A stretch of DNA of 12,636 nt from Dyella_B sp035508595. GTDB taxonomy: Bacteria > Pseudomonadota > Gammaproteobacteria > Xanthomonadales > Rhodanobacteraceae. Of this stretch, positions 1-7,349 are shown in pieces (positions within the stretch are counted from its first letter, which is position 1; each line of letters begins with the position of its first letter). The translations under genes were made by a program, and so were the position numbers. The DNA lies in the NCBI GenBank assembly GCA_035508595.1, contig DATJMR010000192.1, positions 1-12,636 on the forward strand. The letters run 5' to 3'. The notes under the pieces were generated by a model. That model ran no database searches. It saw only the letters and a list, made by a program, of their open reading frames with translations, and was not told the DNA's origin.

Positions 1-966
1 ATGCAATCCATCGACGCCATGATGCGTTACCACTTCGCGACATCCGGGAAGATCGGTCGTAATAAGCGCAAGTCCGGACGCAGCGCCTTCAATCAAGGAT
101 TTCGGAACGCCTTCGCGGTAATAACTCGGCAACGCCATGACATGCGCGGTGCTTAGCAACGATGGCATATCGTCGACATGGCCAAGCCACTGAATGAGGC
201 CTTCATCTACCCAGCGCTGCACTTGCTCTCGTCGAATGGAATGCGGGTTGCCTTCGTCCGGTGTGCCGGCAAGCAGAAATTCGACATCGCGGCCCCACTG
301 CCTGAGCATGTTTGCCGCTTCGGCAAACTCTTCGATGCCTTTTTCCCTGAGAAGTCGCGCTGCGAGGATGACGCGAAGTCTTTCAGTCTGGCCAAACGGT
401 CGCTTCACCGGTTGGAAGCGCGTTGTGTTGACACCCGAACTTCGAATGAGTCGAATTTTGTCCGGCGACGTCAGTTCGGCCGTTTCGAAAGCCTCCGCAT
501 CATCGGGGTTTTGCAATATCAGCAGCGAATTGGGATTGTTGAGCGCCAGGCGAAGCAGCGTCTTGACCACCGGCCTCAGTATCCGCGCCTTGGCGGTATG
601 ACTGGTAAATACATAACCCATACCGGCCACGGCGTTGACCGTGGCCGGTATGCGCAGGAGTCGCGATGCGATCGCGCCATAGACCGCGCATTTGAGGGTG
701 AAGTTATGCAGCAGGTCGGGCCTTTCTTCGCGAAGGACCCGAATAAGCTGGTGCACGGTGACCGCTTCGCGTGCGGGATTCAGGCTCGCTCGATTCATCG
801 TCGACAGTGGAACCCACCGGCAACCATGTTTAGCAAAACGGTTTCCAAAGTTTCCAGGCGGCGAAATCATGACGACTTCGTGCCCTTCGGACAGGAGTCG
901 GCGCGCAGTCGAAAGCCGGAAATTGTAAAGATACCAATCGGTATTGGCGAAGAAGGCGAATTTCAT
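1..966 (-). CDS. Glycosyltransferase family 4 (CapM/PglA-like), 3'-truncated by window edge
   Basis: The reading frame is open from ATG at 966 to the left edge, giving 322 residues with no stop, so the C-terminus lies outside the window. It has a GT-B fold layout. The N-terminal half (about 1-180) begins MKFAFFANTDWYLYNFR. The C-terminal half contains ILAARLLREKGIEEF (200-214), LLAGTPDEGN (231-240) and a retaining GT4 EX7E motif, E285-GVPKSLI-E293, followed by GAASGLALITTDLPGCREVV. Members of the family move a sugar from a nucleotide donor to a lipid-linked acceptor on the cytoplasmic face of the inner membrane. The gene is last in the visible glycan operon, 33 bp after the beta-helix gene, with only a weak GGAA ribosome-binding site. 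Donor and acceptor cannot be read from the sequence. An overlapping plus-strand ORF at 178-1020 is its antisense shadow. Confidence 0.93.
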   Translation of the reverse strand, partial: MKFAFFANTDWYLYNFRLSTARRLLSEGHEVVMISPPGNFGNRFAKHGCRWVPLSTMNRASLNPAREAVTVHQLIRVLREERPDLLHNFTLKCAVYGAIASRLLRIPATVNAVAGMGYVFTSHTAKARILRPVVKTLLRLALNNPNSLLILQNPDDAEAFETAELTSPDKIRLIRSSGVNTTRFQPVKRPFGQTERLRVILAARLLREKGIEEFAEAANMLRQWGRDVEFLLAGTPDEGNPHSIRREQVQRWVDEGLIQWLGHVDDMPSLLSTAHVMALPSYYREGVPKSLIEGAASGLALITTDLPGCREVVTHHGVDGLH

Positions 967-999
967 CTAGTCGATTCCGAGGCAGGGAGAATGCCAACG

Positions 1000-2142
1000 C
1001 TAGAATTTGTTATTCGATAGGTTGACGTCACTGGTACCAGGATCCACCCGCAGCTCTGTCCTTTGCTGGCCAGGGTTGCTGCTGGATGAAGAAGTGAGCG
1101 CCGAAACAGCGCGCCGCACGTAGCGAGCGCTGTTGCCGGTCAGCGTATTGCCGGTCGCTTGGACGTGACTGGTCTGGCCCGCGATGGTCAGGCCGACGAG
1201 CCCGTTCCCCGTAAAAGTGTTGTTGGTGATGGTGAGCTGCGAGGGATTGTCTGCCGTCATCAGGCCATAACCGGCATTGCCTTGGAACGTGCAATTTTTG
1301 ATCGTCACGCCGCTGACGTTGTAGTGGATTTCCATGCCGGTACCGTGATTACCGGAAATCGTGCACGTGTCGATCGTGATGTTGCGTGCAAAGCCTTGGG
1401 CTTGCGGCTCGATGTCGATACCCGCCTCGGGCTTGGTGCCGTTGCTGCCGCTGAACGTGGAGTTTTTGATCACCACGCCGTCGACAGGGCCGATGGAAAG
1501 GCCTTGGCGCCGGTTGTTGGTGGAGACGACGTTGTCAATGGTGACATCGGTCGACGGCGTGGCGTTGTGATCAGGACCGATGGCGCCGATCCAGATGCCG
1601 TCGCCCCAGCAATCCGAGATGTGCATGTTCGACACATACACGTGATTGGATGCTTGAATATTGAGCCCATAACCCCATTCGCCGCCGACGCCGGTGTGCG
1701 CATTGCGCTCCCCGACGATGCGACCGCCGGTAATTCGCACATTATTGGCATTCCATACCTTGATTACATGTGAGCGGGGAGAGTTGTTGGGTATCGCGGT
1801 AAGCGTCGCCGTGGGCGCCAGCTGAAGCAACATGTTCGAGCGCAGGTTCACCGCACGCATGGCGTCGATGATGTAGTTGCCCGGCGGTACGATTACGGTG
1901 CCGCCGCTCTTGGGAAGTGCATTGACGGCCGCCTGAAAGGCCGACGTATCATCGGTTTTGCCATCGCCCTTGGCGCCTTTGTCGTGGACATTGATGACAA
2001 TGCCGCCATTGTTCTGCCAACCCCACGCCGTTCGCGGGAGCACCCAGGCCGACAACACGATGGACGGCAGCGCCCAGAGCGAGCGGCGAAGAAAGGTTCG
2101 GCGTTCGGCGGAAGCCGGATCGAAAGGTGGCTTGCTCTTCAT
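1000..2142 (-). CDS. Tat-exported right-handed parallel beta-helix protein (pectate lyase 3 superfamily)
   Basis: The protein has 380 residues. I chose the ATG at 2142 because it overlaps the upstream stop (ATGA) and puts a Tat signal close to the N-terminus: ERRTFLRR (13-20), then a hydrophobic stretch (about 21-36) and a plausible cleavage site near AWG (39-41). A start at 2286 would add 48 residues lying over the upstream gene. The mature part opens with the pectate-lyase-3 signature, INVHDKGAKGDGKTDDTSAFQAA in the 50-72 region, then GGTVIVPPGNY. About eight short turns rich in N, T and V follow (130-380), typical of a parallel beta-helix. GDGIWIG (180-186) and GIDIEP (241-246) supply acidic residues that could be catalytic. 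Relatives include polysaccharide lyases, hydrolases and C5-epimerases. Its place in a glycan operon suggests that it cleaves, edits or epimerises the exported polymer. The reaction cannot be told from the sequence. Confidence 0.9.
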   Translation of the reverse strand: MKSKPPFDPASAERRTFLRRSLWALPSIVLSAWVLPRTAWGWQNNGGIVINVHDKGAKGDGKTDDTSAFQAAVNALPKSGGTVIVPPGNYIIDAMRAVNLRSNMLLQLAPTATLTAIPNNSPRSHVIKVWNANNVRITGGRIVGERNAHTGVGGEWGYGLNIQASNHVYVSNMHISDCWGDGIWIGAIGPDHNATPSTDVTIDNVVSTNNRRQGLSIGPVDGVVIKNSTFSGSNGTKPEAGIDIEPQAQGFARNITIDTCTISGNHGTGMEIHYNVSGVTIKNCTFQGNAGYGLMTADNPSQLTITNNTFTGNGLVGLTIAGQTSHVQATGNTLTGNSARYVRRAVSALTSSSSSNPGQQRTELRVDPGTSDVNLSNNKF

Positions 2143-3626
2143 GACATGCGCTCCACATTGGTTAGCACGCTCGATCTGGCCGAGCCGTGCATGCGGTTCA
2201 ACAACCATGGGAGCGTGATGGCGAGCAGGTGAAACTTGGATGCGAAGTATTTGTTGTCCAGGCGGTCGCGATGCGTCTCCAGCCACGGTAGGGCGCCCGG
2301 AAGCAATGGCCGAGCCTGTCTGGCGAAGTCGTGCACTTGCTCGAAGCGCTGCTTGGCAAGGCCGCGCAGATCGAATCGGAAGCAGCCTTTGGCCTTGACG
2401 TATGGCAGCTCCTCGAAGTGTCTGGCAATGTGCTGTCTCATCAAAACCTTGTTGACGCCGCCTGGGCCGATCAGAAGATCATCGGGTACGTGGTGGAAGA
2501 TCCAATCGCGCAGCCGTTCGTCGCAATAGGGATAAACCAGGCGCAAGGACATGGCTCTGGCGGCGTACATGCCCTTGGCCATATTGGCCGATTCGTTGAT
2601 GATGAACGCGATGCGACGAACCGCTTCCGATGAATCGGCGGCGGCGATCTCCTTGTGGAATGTTTCTATCCGTTGCCGTGAGCACGTGGAAACCTGCCAA
2701 CCGAACAACTCATCGACTTCGGCGTCGCTGAAACGAGATCCGGGAAAATAGCGTTCGAATTCGTCCATTTGCAGCGTTGCCAGGGCAAAACACAATTTGA
2801 AGCTTCGGCTGACGAGGCGCGATTTGAAAACGCTTTGCGGAACGCGAAGGCCGCGAGCGAGCAATGCCAGCACGCGTTCTCTGCTGTGAAGAGGTGTTCC
2901 GAAGTACTGATCGGCTCCCAGTGCATCGATAATGCCGTCACCGTGATGGAGCCGAATCTCCGTTGCCAGGTCTGCGTACGACAACACCGCAAAATCCGCG
3001 GTTAGCAGCGGCATCCGTGGAACCATTGCCAAATACCGGTCGTAGGCTCGACCTGGATTGCATACCAGCGCCTCGTGGCGAAGTCCAAGCTGACGCGCGA
3101 CATGCCGGGCCGAAGCAACTTCATTCTCTTCTCTGCCGCCGAGATAGGTCAGGCAATTTGTATCGGGTCGTACATCGGCAATGGCGATGGCCATCGATGT
3201 GGAGTCTTTGCCGCCGCTTTGCAGCAACCATGGCGATCGCATGGTGGCGATCGAGCTTCTCACCGCCTCGCACAGCAACCTGTGGTAAGTATCCAGCAGC
3301 GTATCGTCATTGACCGTGTCCACGCGCGGCCTGGATGTCGCAAGTGCCGACTGGAACGGATATTGAAATTGAGGGTTGTCGTACATGTCTTGCGTAGGGT
3401 CAAAACCCGACGCCGCAACTTTTACATTCCGATACACCGAGTGCGGGGGATAAACGAAAGAATTTCTCAGAAGGTCGGCGATCGATACGAGATCAAGCGG
3501 TGACTCGGCGTTCGCCATATCTTCTAAAGGAGAAAAGTCCACCTCCCGGTAAGGAGACGTATTGACTTGAATATGTGGCCGCGTGAAAGCGCCGCACATT
3601 TTATTTGGCAGCATGGCATGACTCAT
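2139..3626 (-). CDS. Asparagine synthase-like PP-loop ATPase without glutaminase domain, copy 2 of tandem pair
   Basis: The protein has 495 residues. I chose the ATG at 3626 because its 18-residue lead-in to IQVN matches the 18-residue lead-in to IQIN in the neighbouring paralogue, and a GGTGA sits 4 bases upstream. The frame stays open back to 3833 but has no clear start signal there. The PP-loop is SGGKDS (137-142), followed by TYLGG (160-164), EENEVASARHVA, the acidic motif LGADQYFG (236-243), and a C-terminal GVNKVLMRQ plus AKGCFRFDL (412-420) holding the conserved lysine. The N-terminal nucleophile Cys2 and most of the class II glutamine amidotransferase domain are absent. Residues 45-78 resemble only the end of that domain. 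The family adenylates a carboxylate and passes it to an amine. Substrates are unknown; a uronic acid carboxylate is a natural guess in this operon. About 73% identical to the 3814-5307 copy. The stop overlaps the beta-helix start (ATGA). Confidence 0.9.
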   Translation of the reverse strand: MSHAMLPNKMCGAFTRPHIQVNTSPYREVDFSPLEDMANAESPLDLVSIADLLRNSFVYPPHSVYRNVKVAASGFDPTQDMYDNPQFQYPFQSALATSRPRVDTVNDDTLLDTYHRLLCEAVRSSIATMRSPWLLQSGGKDSTSMAIAIADVRPDTNCLTYLGGREENEVASARHVARQLGLRHEALVCNPGRAYDRYLAMVPRMPLLTADFAVLSYADLATEIRLHHGDGIIDALGADQYFGTPLHSRERVLALLARGLRVPQSVFKSRLVSRSFKLCFALATLQMDEFERYFPGSRFSDAEVDELFGWQVSTCSRQRIETFHKEIAAADSSEAVRRIAFIINESANMAKGMYAARAMSLRLVYPYCDERLRDWIFHHVPDDLLIGPGGVNKVLMRQHIARHFEELPYVKAKGCFRFDLRGLAKQRFEQVHDFARQARPLLPGALPWLETHRDRLDNKYFASKFHLLAITLPWLLNRMHGSARSSVLTNVERMS

Positions 3627-3688
3627 AAAGTCACCCATTGCGTTGTTCGACAAAGGTGCAAGCGAAGGCGGCCATGGTGCTTTTCGCC

Positions 3689-3817
3689 TCAGCCATCGAT
3701 GGCGCAACAGCTTAGCGTCACGCGAGGCGGCAGCCATTTCGCGACGCCCGCTGTATGGCGGTATCGATCCGCCGCTGGCGATGCACTTGTTCGCCGCGAT
3801 CTGGCTTTCCTTGTCAT
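3689..3817 (-). CDS. Possible 42-residue basic peptide coupled to the upstream stop (doubtful)
   Basis: An ATG at 3817 overlaps the stop of the upstream synthetase copy in the same ATGA arrangement seen at other junctions of this operon. It opens a 42-codon frame beginning MTRKARSRRTSASPAADRYR and ending CCAIDG. The product is strongly basic, with two adjacent cysteines near the end and no recognisable domain or signal peptide. It fills most of the 187 bp spacer between the two paralogues. It may be a chance reading frame. Its overlap with the preceding stop is the only support, and I recognise no relatives. Confidence 0.2.
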   Translation of the reverse strand: MTRKARSRRTSASPAADRYRHTAGVAKWLPPRVTLSCCAIDG

Positions 3818-5307
3818 AAGGTAGCCCTCTCATCCACGGTATCGTTCCGCGTGACGGTGGGCGGGCGCGTGCGATCGAGCAACCAGGGAAGAATCATCGC
3901 CAGTAAATAAAATTTGGATGCGAAGTACTTGTTGTCAAGGCTGTTACGATGGGTTTCCAACCAGCGTGGTGCGCCCGGTAGAAGCGACTGCGCTTGCAAG
4001 GCGAATGCGTGAACCTGCTCGAATCGCTGTCTGGCGAGGCCGCGCAGATCGAAGCGGAAGCACCCCTTGGCCTGAACGTAGGGGAGTTGCTGGAAGCGCC
4101 GAGCGATATATTGGCGCATCAGGACCTTGTTGACGCCGCCTGGTCCGATCAATTGGTCGTCCGGAATATTGTGAAAAATCCAATCGCGAAATTGCTTGTC
4201 GCAATACGGATACACGAGACGAAGTGACATGGCGTTTGTCGCATACATGCCCTTGGCCAGATGGGCCGCTTCGCCAACCACCAGCGAAATGCGGCGCACC
4301 GCTTCGGCCGATGCGGCACACACGATATCGTTGTGAAACGTTTCCATCCGTTGTCGCGAATAATTTGAAATGCGCCATCCGAATAGCGCATCGACTTCGC
4401 TGTCGGTAAAGCGCGAGCCAGGGAAATACCGTTCGAATTCGCCCATTTGCAGCGTGGATAGCGCAAAACAGAGCTTGAAACTGCGATTGATCAGGCGCGA
4501 TTTGAATAGGCCCTGAGGAACGTGAAGATCGCGCGCCAGTAAGGCGAGTATGCGGTCCTGTCGGTGCAGCGGCACGCCGAAATATTGGTCGGACCCAAGC
4601 GCATCGATGATGCCGTCGCCACGTTGCAGATTGACTTCGGTCGCCAGGTCGACATACGACAAGGCGGCGAAGTCCGCGGTTAGCAACGGCATGCGTGGCA
4701 GAATGGCCAGGTAGCGATCGTACGCGCGTGCGGGATCGCATACCAAAGCTTCGTGGCGGAGGCCAAGGTGGTGTGCGACGAACCTTGCCGAAGCCACTTC
4801 GTTCTCTTCGTTTCCGCCCAAATAAGTCAGGCAGGTCGTGTCGGGGCGAGTGTCGGCCAGCGCTATTGCCATCGACGTGGAGTCTTTGCCGCCGCTTTGC
4901 AGTAGCCATGGCGACTCGATATCGGCGGTAGTACGTGCTACTGCGTCGCAGAGCAACCGGTGATAAGTCTTGACCAACGTTTCACTATCGATGGTGTCGG
5001 CCGGCGGTCGGGATACCGCCAGGGCAGATTGAAACTGGAAGTGGAAACTTGGGTTGTCGTGCATATCCTGCGAAGGATCGAAGCCCGTGGCGGCGATCTT
5101 TACGTCGCGATAAATGGTGTGAGGCGGATAAACGAAGGCGTTGCGTAAAATGTCCGCGATAGACACCAGATCGAACGATGACGCATTGGGGCTGCATTGG
5201 CCAAGCAGCGAGAAATCCACCTCCCCATCGTTGGGCGAGGCGTTAATCTGAATACGCCTTACCAATTCAATAGGCGCATCCCGGCACTCACTGAGCGACG
5301 CACTCAT
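3814..5307 (-). CDS. Asparagine synthase-like PP-loop ATPase without glutaminase domain, copy 1 of tandem pair
   Basis: The protein has 497 residues. The start at 5307 overlaps the stop of the polymerase gene (ATGA), which fixes it well. Motifs match the downstream copy: SGGKDS (138-143), TYLGG (161-165), LGSDQYFG (237-244), GVNKVLMRQ (391-399) and AKGCFRFDL (413-421). Residue 2 is Ser and there is no class II amidotransferase domain. An ordinary AsnB of roughly 550-600 residues spends its first 200 or so on that domain. Ammonia or another amine would therefore have to come from solution, from a partner, or be the real co-substrate. An ungapped hand alignment with the other copy gives about 329 identities in 450 positions. 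All apparent ATP-site residues are kept in both, so neither looks decayed. Alternative readings are a sugar-acid amidotransferase, an amide ligase acting on a glycan substituent, or a lasso-cyclase-like enzyme. No lasso precursor or protease is nearby. Confidence 0.9.
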   Translation of the reverse strand: MSASLSECRDAPIELVRRIQINASPNDGEVDFSLLGQCSPNASSFDLVSIADILRNAFVYPPHTIYRDVKIAATGFDPSQDMHDNPSFHFQFQSALAVSRPPADTIDSETLVKTYHRLLCDAVARTTADIESPWLLQSGGKDSTSMAIALADTRPDTTCLTYLGGNEENEVASARFVAHHLGLRHEALVCDPARAYDRYLAILPRMPLLTADFAALSYVDLATEVNLQRGDGIIDALGSDQYFGVPLHRQDRILALLARDLHVPQGLFKSRLINRSFKLCFALSTLQMGEFERYFPGSRFTDSEVDALFGWRISNYSRQRMETFHNDIVCAASAEAVRRISLVVGEAAHLAKGMYATNAMSLRLVYPYCDKQFRDWIFHNIPDDQLIGPGGVNKVLMRQYIARRFQQLPYVQAKGCFRFDLRGLARQRFEQVHAFALQAQSLLPGAPRWLETHRNSLDNKYFASKFYLLAMILPWLLDRTRPPTVTRNDTVDERATL

Positions 5308-6359
5308 ACAATCACCTGATTGGCTACGTAATAGAAGAAAACGACGCTGGAAACAATCAAGCCGCCACGCAGTAATATGGGGTTTCGCAGCAGCGATAAG
5401 CGGCTGTGGAAGAAGATCGCGGCGACCATCATCGAAGCGGCAAGATAGGACGATAAAAGATAGCGATTGGAGAAATTGCCCCAGCCAAGCACGAAGAAGG
5501 GGAGGAGCATGACGAGATACACCGCGGTGCTGTCCTTGATACGCGTGCTATAGGGCTTGCGCACGATCTTCGACAGCATAAATGGAAGCACGTACCAGAA
5601 AATCGAAAATACGGCGAAGTCGATACGGACGCCGGATTTGTATTTGGCACCCAAACTGTAATCCATGACCGCGTTGTAGATAAATGGAGCGACCGCGCGC
5701 ACCACAATCTGAGTCACGCCAGTGCAGTAAGCGATAAAAGCCAGTATCGCGGCGATGCGAAGAAGGCGCAGGTTGACCAGAAGCAGCGGTGCGAATGCTA
5801 GATACAGCAACGACGAATAGTGGAAGCTGCTCGCAATAAGGCCGTAGATAAAGAACGAGCGCCATTGCCGTTGATGAAAAGCCAACAGCGCGGTAAACAC
5901 GGGAAGAGCCGCCAGACCCTGTCGCACCGCGTTGATCGACGCGTTGACGAACATCGGCGAAACAAGCAGGAACATCAAGCACGCAATGAGGAACGTCAAA
6001 TATCCGCGTGTGCTACCTAGATAGTCGAAGTAACGGCGTGAAGCGATTGCCGCCATCAGAAGCAGAATGCCGAACAGGATGCACTGATACGCCTCGACGC
6101 TGATGCCGCTCAAGCTGAGCATGCGAGTGATCAGCAAAAAGCCCGGTTCGAAACGGGTGCTTACCGGTCCGCCGCGTATTTCGTGAAAGAAGCCCGCATA
6201 AACATAGGTATCGGTACCTACATCGATGCTGCGTGTGCCAACAACAAGATCGACGAACAGGCATACCGCCAAAATCAACATGAGACTCAGCATCGCTCGA
6301 GCATTGCTGGTAATGCTCGAAGGACGGGAATATTCGACGTAGGGTGTCACGGCGTTCAT
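5304..6359 (-). CDS. EpsG family / Wzy-like polysaccharide polymerase
   Basis: The 351-residue protein is almost wholly hydrophobic, with about ten predicted membrane segments beginning at residues 22-40. It has the EpsG family pattern: GTDTYVY (48-54), EPGF (71-74), NAVRQGLA (143-150) and SSFHYSS (177-183). Known and presumed family members polymerise lipid-linked repeat units on the outer face of the inner membrane. The start at 6359 lies 12 bp after the stop of the family 2 glycosyltransferase and has only a weak AGAG before it. The stop overlaps the next gene in an ATGA. Its presence with a WecA-type initiating enzyme points to Wzx/Wzy-dependent assembly, although no flippase is in the window. 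The family is clear from composition and motifs; the linkage it forms is unknown. Confidence 0.88.
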   Translation of the reverse strand: MNAVTPYVEYSRPSSITSNARAMLSLMLILAVCLFVDLVVGTRSIDVGTDTYVYAGFFHEIRGGPVSTRFEPGFLLITRMLSLSGISVEAYQCILFGILLLMAAIASRRYFDYLGSTRGYLTFLIACLMFLLVSPMFVNASINAVRQGLAALPVFTALLAFHQRQWRSFFIYGLIASSFHYSSLLYLAFAPLLLVNLRLLRIAAILAFIAYCTGVTQIVVRAVAPFIYNAVMDYSLGAKYKSGVRIDFAVFSIFWYVLPFMLSKIVRKPYSTRIKDSTAVYLVMLLPFFVLGWGNFSNRYLLSSYLAASMMVAAIFFHSRLSLLRNPILLRGGLIVSSVVFFYYVANQVIV

Positions 6360-6371
6360 GGCTCTATCGCG

Positions 6372-7349
6372 TCAGGCACTGTGTCTGACGAAAAATAGGC
6401 CGGTGTGGCGTCTTTTGAACGTCAACGCGCAGCGGCGCGCATAGCGAACCATGCTGAAGACACGCATGATTTTCCATTGCCACCAACTGAGTAGGCCTTG
6501 TTCATGCAGCGTTTTGCGAACGTCGTTAGCCGCTTCATACATAGCGGCGAGGTCGCCACTGAGTCCGCCTGCGCCGAAGGGTGGTTTGTGCCATGAGGCA
6601 AGCACTTGATTGATCTTGGCGCAGCGATAGCCGTTGAGAAGAATTTGTGCCCAGAGCATGAAGTCTTCCGCGCGCCTTCTTTTTTCGTCGAAGCGGAATG
6701 GAAGGTCGCGGCGAACCATGATGGATGCCGTCGGAAAGGGGCTGCGGAGCATCATCAAGTGATTGGGAAATATGCGGGTCGTCAAGGGGAAATGCAGTGC
6801 GGGAGAAGGTGCGGTTCGCGACTGCACATTCATGTCATGCGCAATCAAGGCAATCTGTGGATCTTTTTCGATGGCGTCCATCTGCAAAATCAGTTTTTGC
6901 GGATGCCAGCTATCGTCTGCGTCGAGAAATGCGATCCATGGCTGGCTGGCGTGCTCCCAGCCTTTGTTGCGTGCCGCGGACGGCCCTGCATTGCACGGAA
7001 GGGCGATTACTTTGATCCACCCTGACGGATACGCAGATGCGACTTCACGCAGGCGTTGCAACGTGTCATCCGGGCTGCCGTCGTCGACGAGCAGTATTTC
7101 CGCTGGAAGCCGTTGCTGGCCAGCGACGGAGGCGACGGTACCTTCGATCGTGTCCGCGCAGCGATAGCAGGGCACCACAACACTTACTGGCGCGGGTTGG
7201 CCGAGCCGGGTGCGATCGAGGTTATGCATGGATGGTGCGACGGTGTAGATGGGTGGCACCGTCGTTTGTCTTTGTTTCTGGCGATCTATGGAAACCACGT
7301 GTTCGCTTCCAGGATGATATTTGCCGCGCCGCCTTGTGAAACGCGTCAT
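6372..7349 (-). CDS. Family 2 glycosyltransferase (GT-A fold)
   Basis: The protein is 325 residues from ATG at 7349. The GT-A core starts at about residue 54: VSVVVPCYRCADTIEGTVAS, then LLVDDGSPDDT, GPSAARNKGWEHA, and the metal-binding FLDADDSWHPQKL. A later RRAEDFMLW holds the ED pair often acting as the catalytic base in inverting enzymes. The family transfers a sugar from a nucleotide donor to the growing lipid-linked unit in the cytoplasm. The start at 7349 overlaps the stop of the preceding gene (ATGA), which favours coupling. It gives a basic extension of about 50 residues with no domain. A shorter 285-residue form from ATG at 7229 would match the usual family N-terminus better but has no visible ribosome-binding site. 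The C-terminus is basic, with no clear membrane segment. Confidence 0.92.
   Translation of the reverse strand: MTRFTRRRGKYHPGSEHVVSIDRQKQRQTTVPPIYTVAPSMHNLDRTRLGQPAPVSVVVPCYRCADTIEGTVASVAGQQRLPAEILLVDDGSPDDTLQRLREVASAYPSGWIKVIALPCNAGPSAARNKGWEHASQPWIAFLDADDSWHPQKLILQMDAIEKDPQIALIAHDMNVQSRTAPSPALHFPLTTRIFPNHLMMLRSPFPTASIMVRRDLPFRFDEKRRRAEDFMLWAQILLNGYRCAKINQVLASWHKPPFGAGGLSGDLAAMYEAANDVRKTLHEQGLLSWWQWKIMRVFSMVRYARRCALTFKRRHTGLFFVRHSA

Noticed and set aside
178..1020. 280-codon plus-strand ORF
   Set aside because: It lies wholly opposite the family 4 glycosyltransferase, which has clear motifs through to the window edge. The plus-strand translation shows no domain and is an antisense shadow.
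3944..4909. 321-codon minus-strand ORF in another frame
   Set aside because: It overlaps the synthetase copy at 3814-5307, which has a full PP-loop domain and a paralogue. The alternative frame is rich in Arg and Ser and lacks motifs.
2139..5307. Lasso-peptide biosynthesis reading of the asparagine-synthase-like pair
   Set aside because: Lasso cyclases are homologous, but no precursor with a usable core, no RRE protein and no transglutaminase-like protease is present. The neighbours are all glycan-assembly genes.
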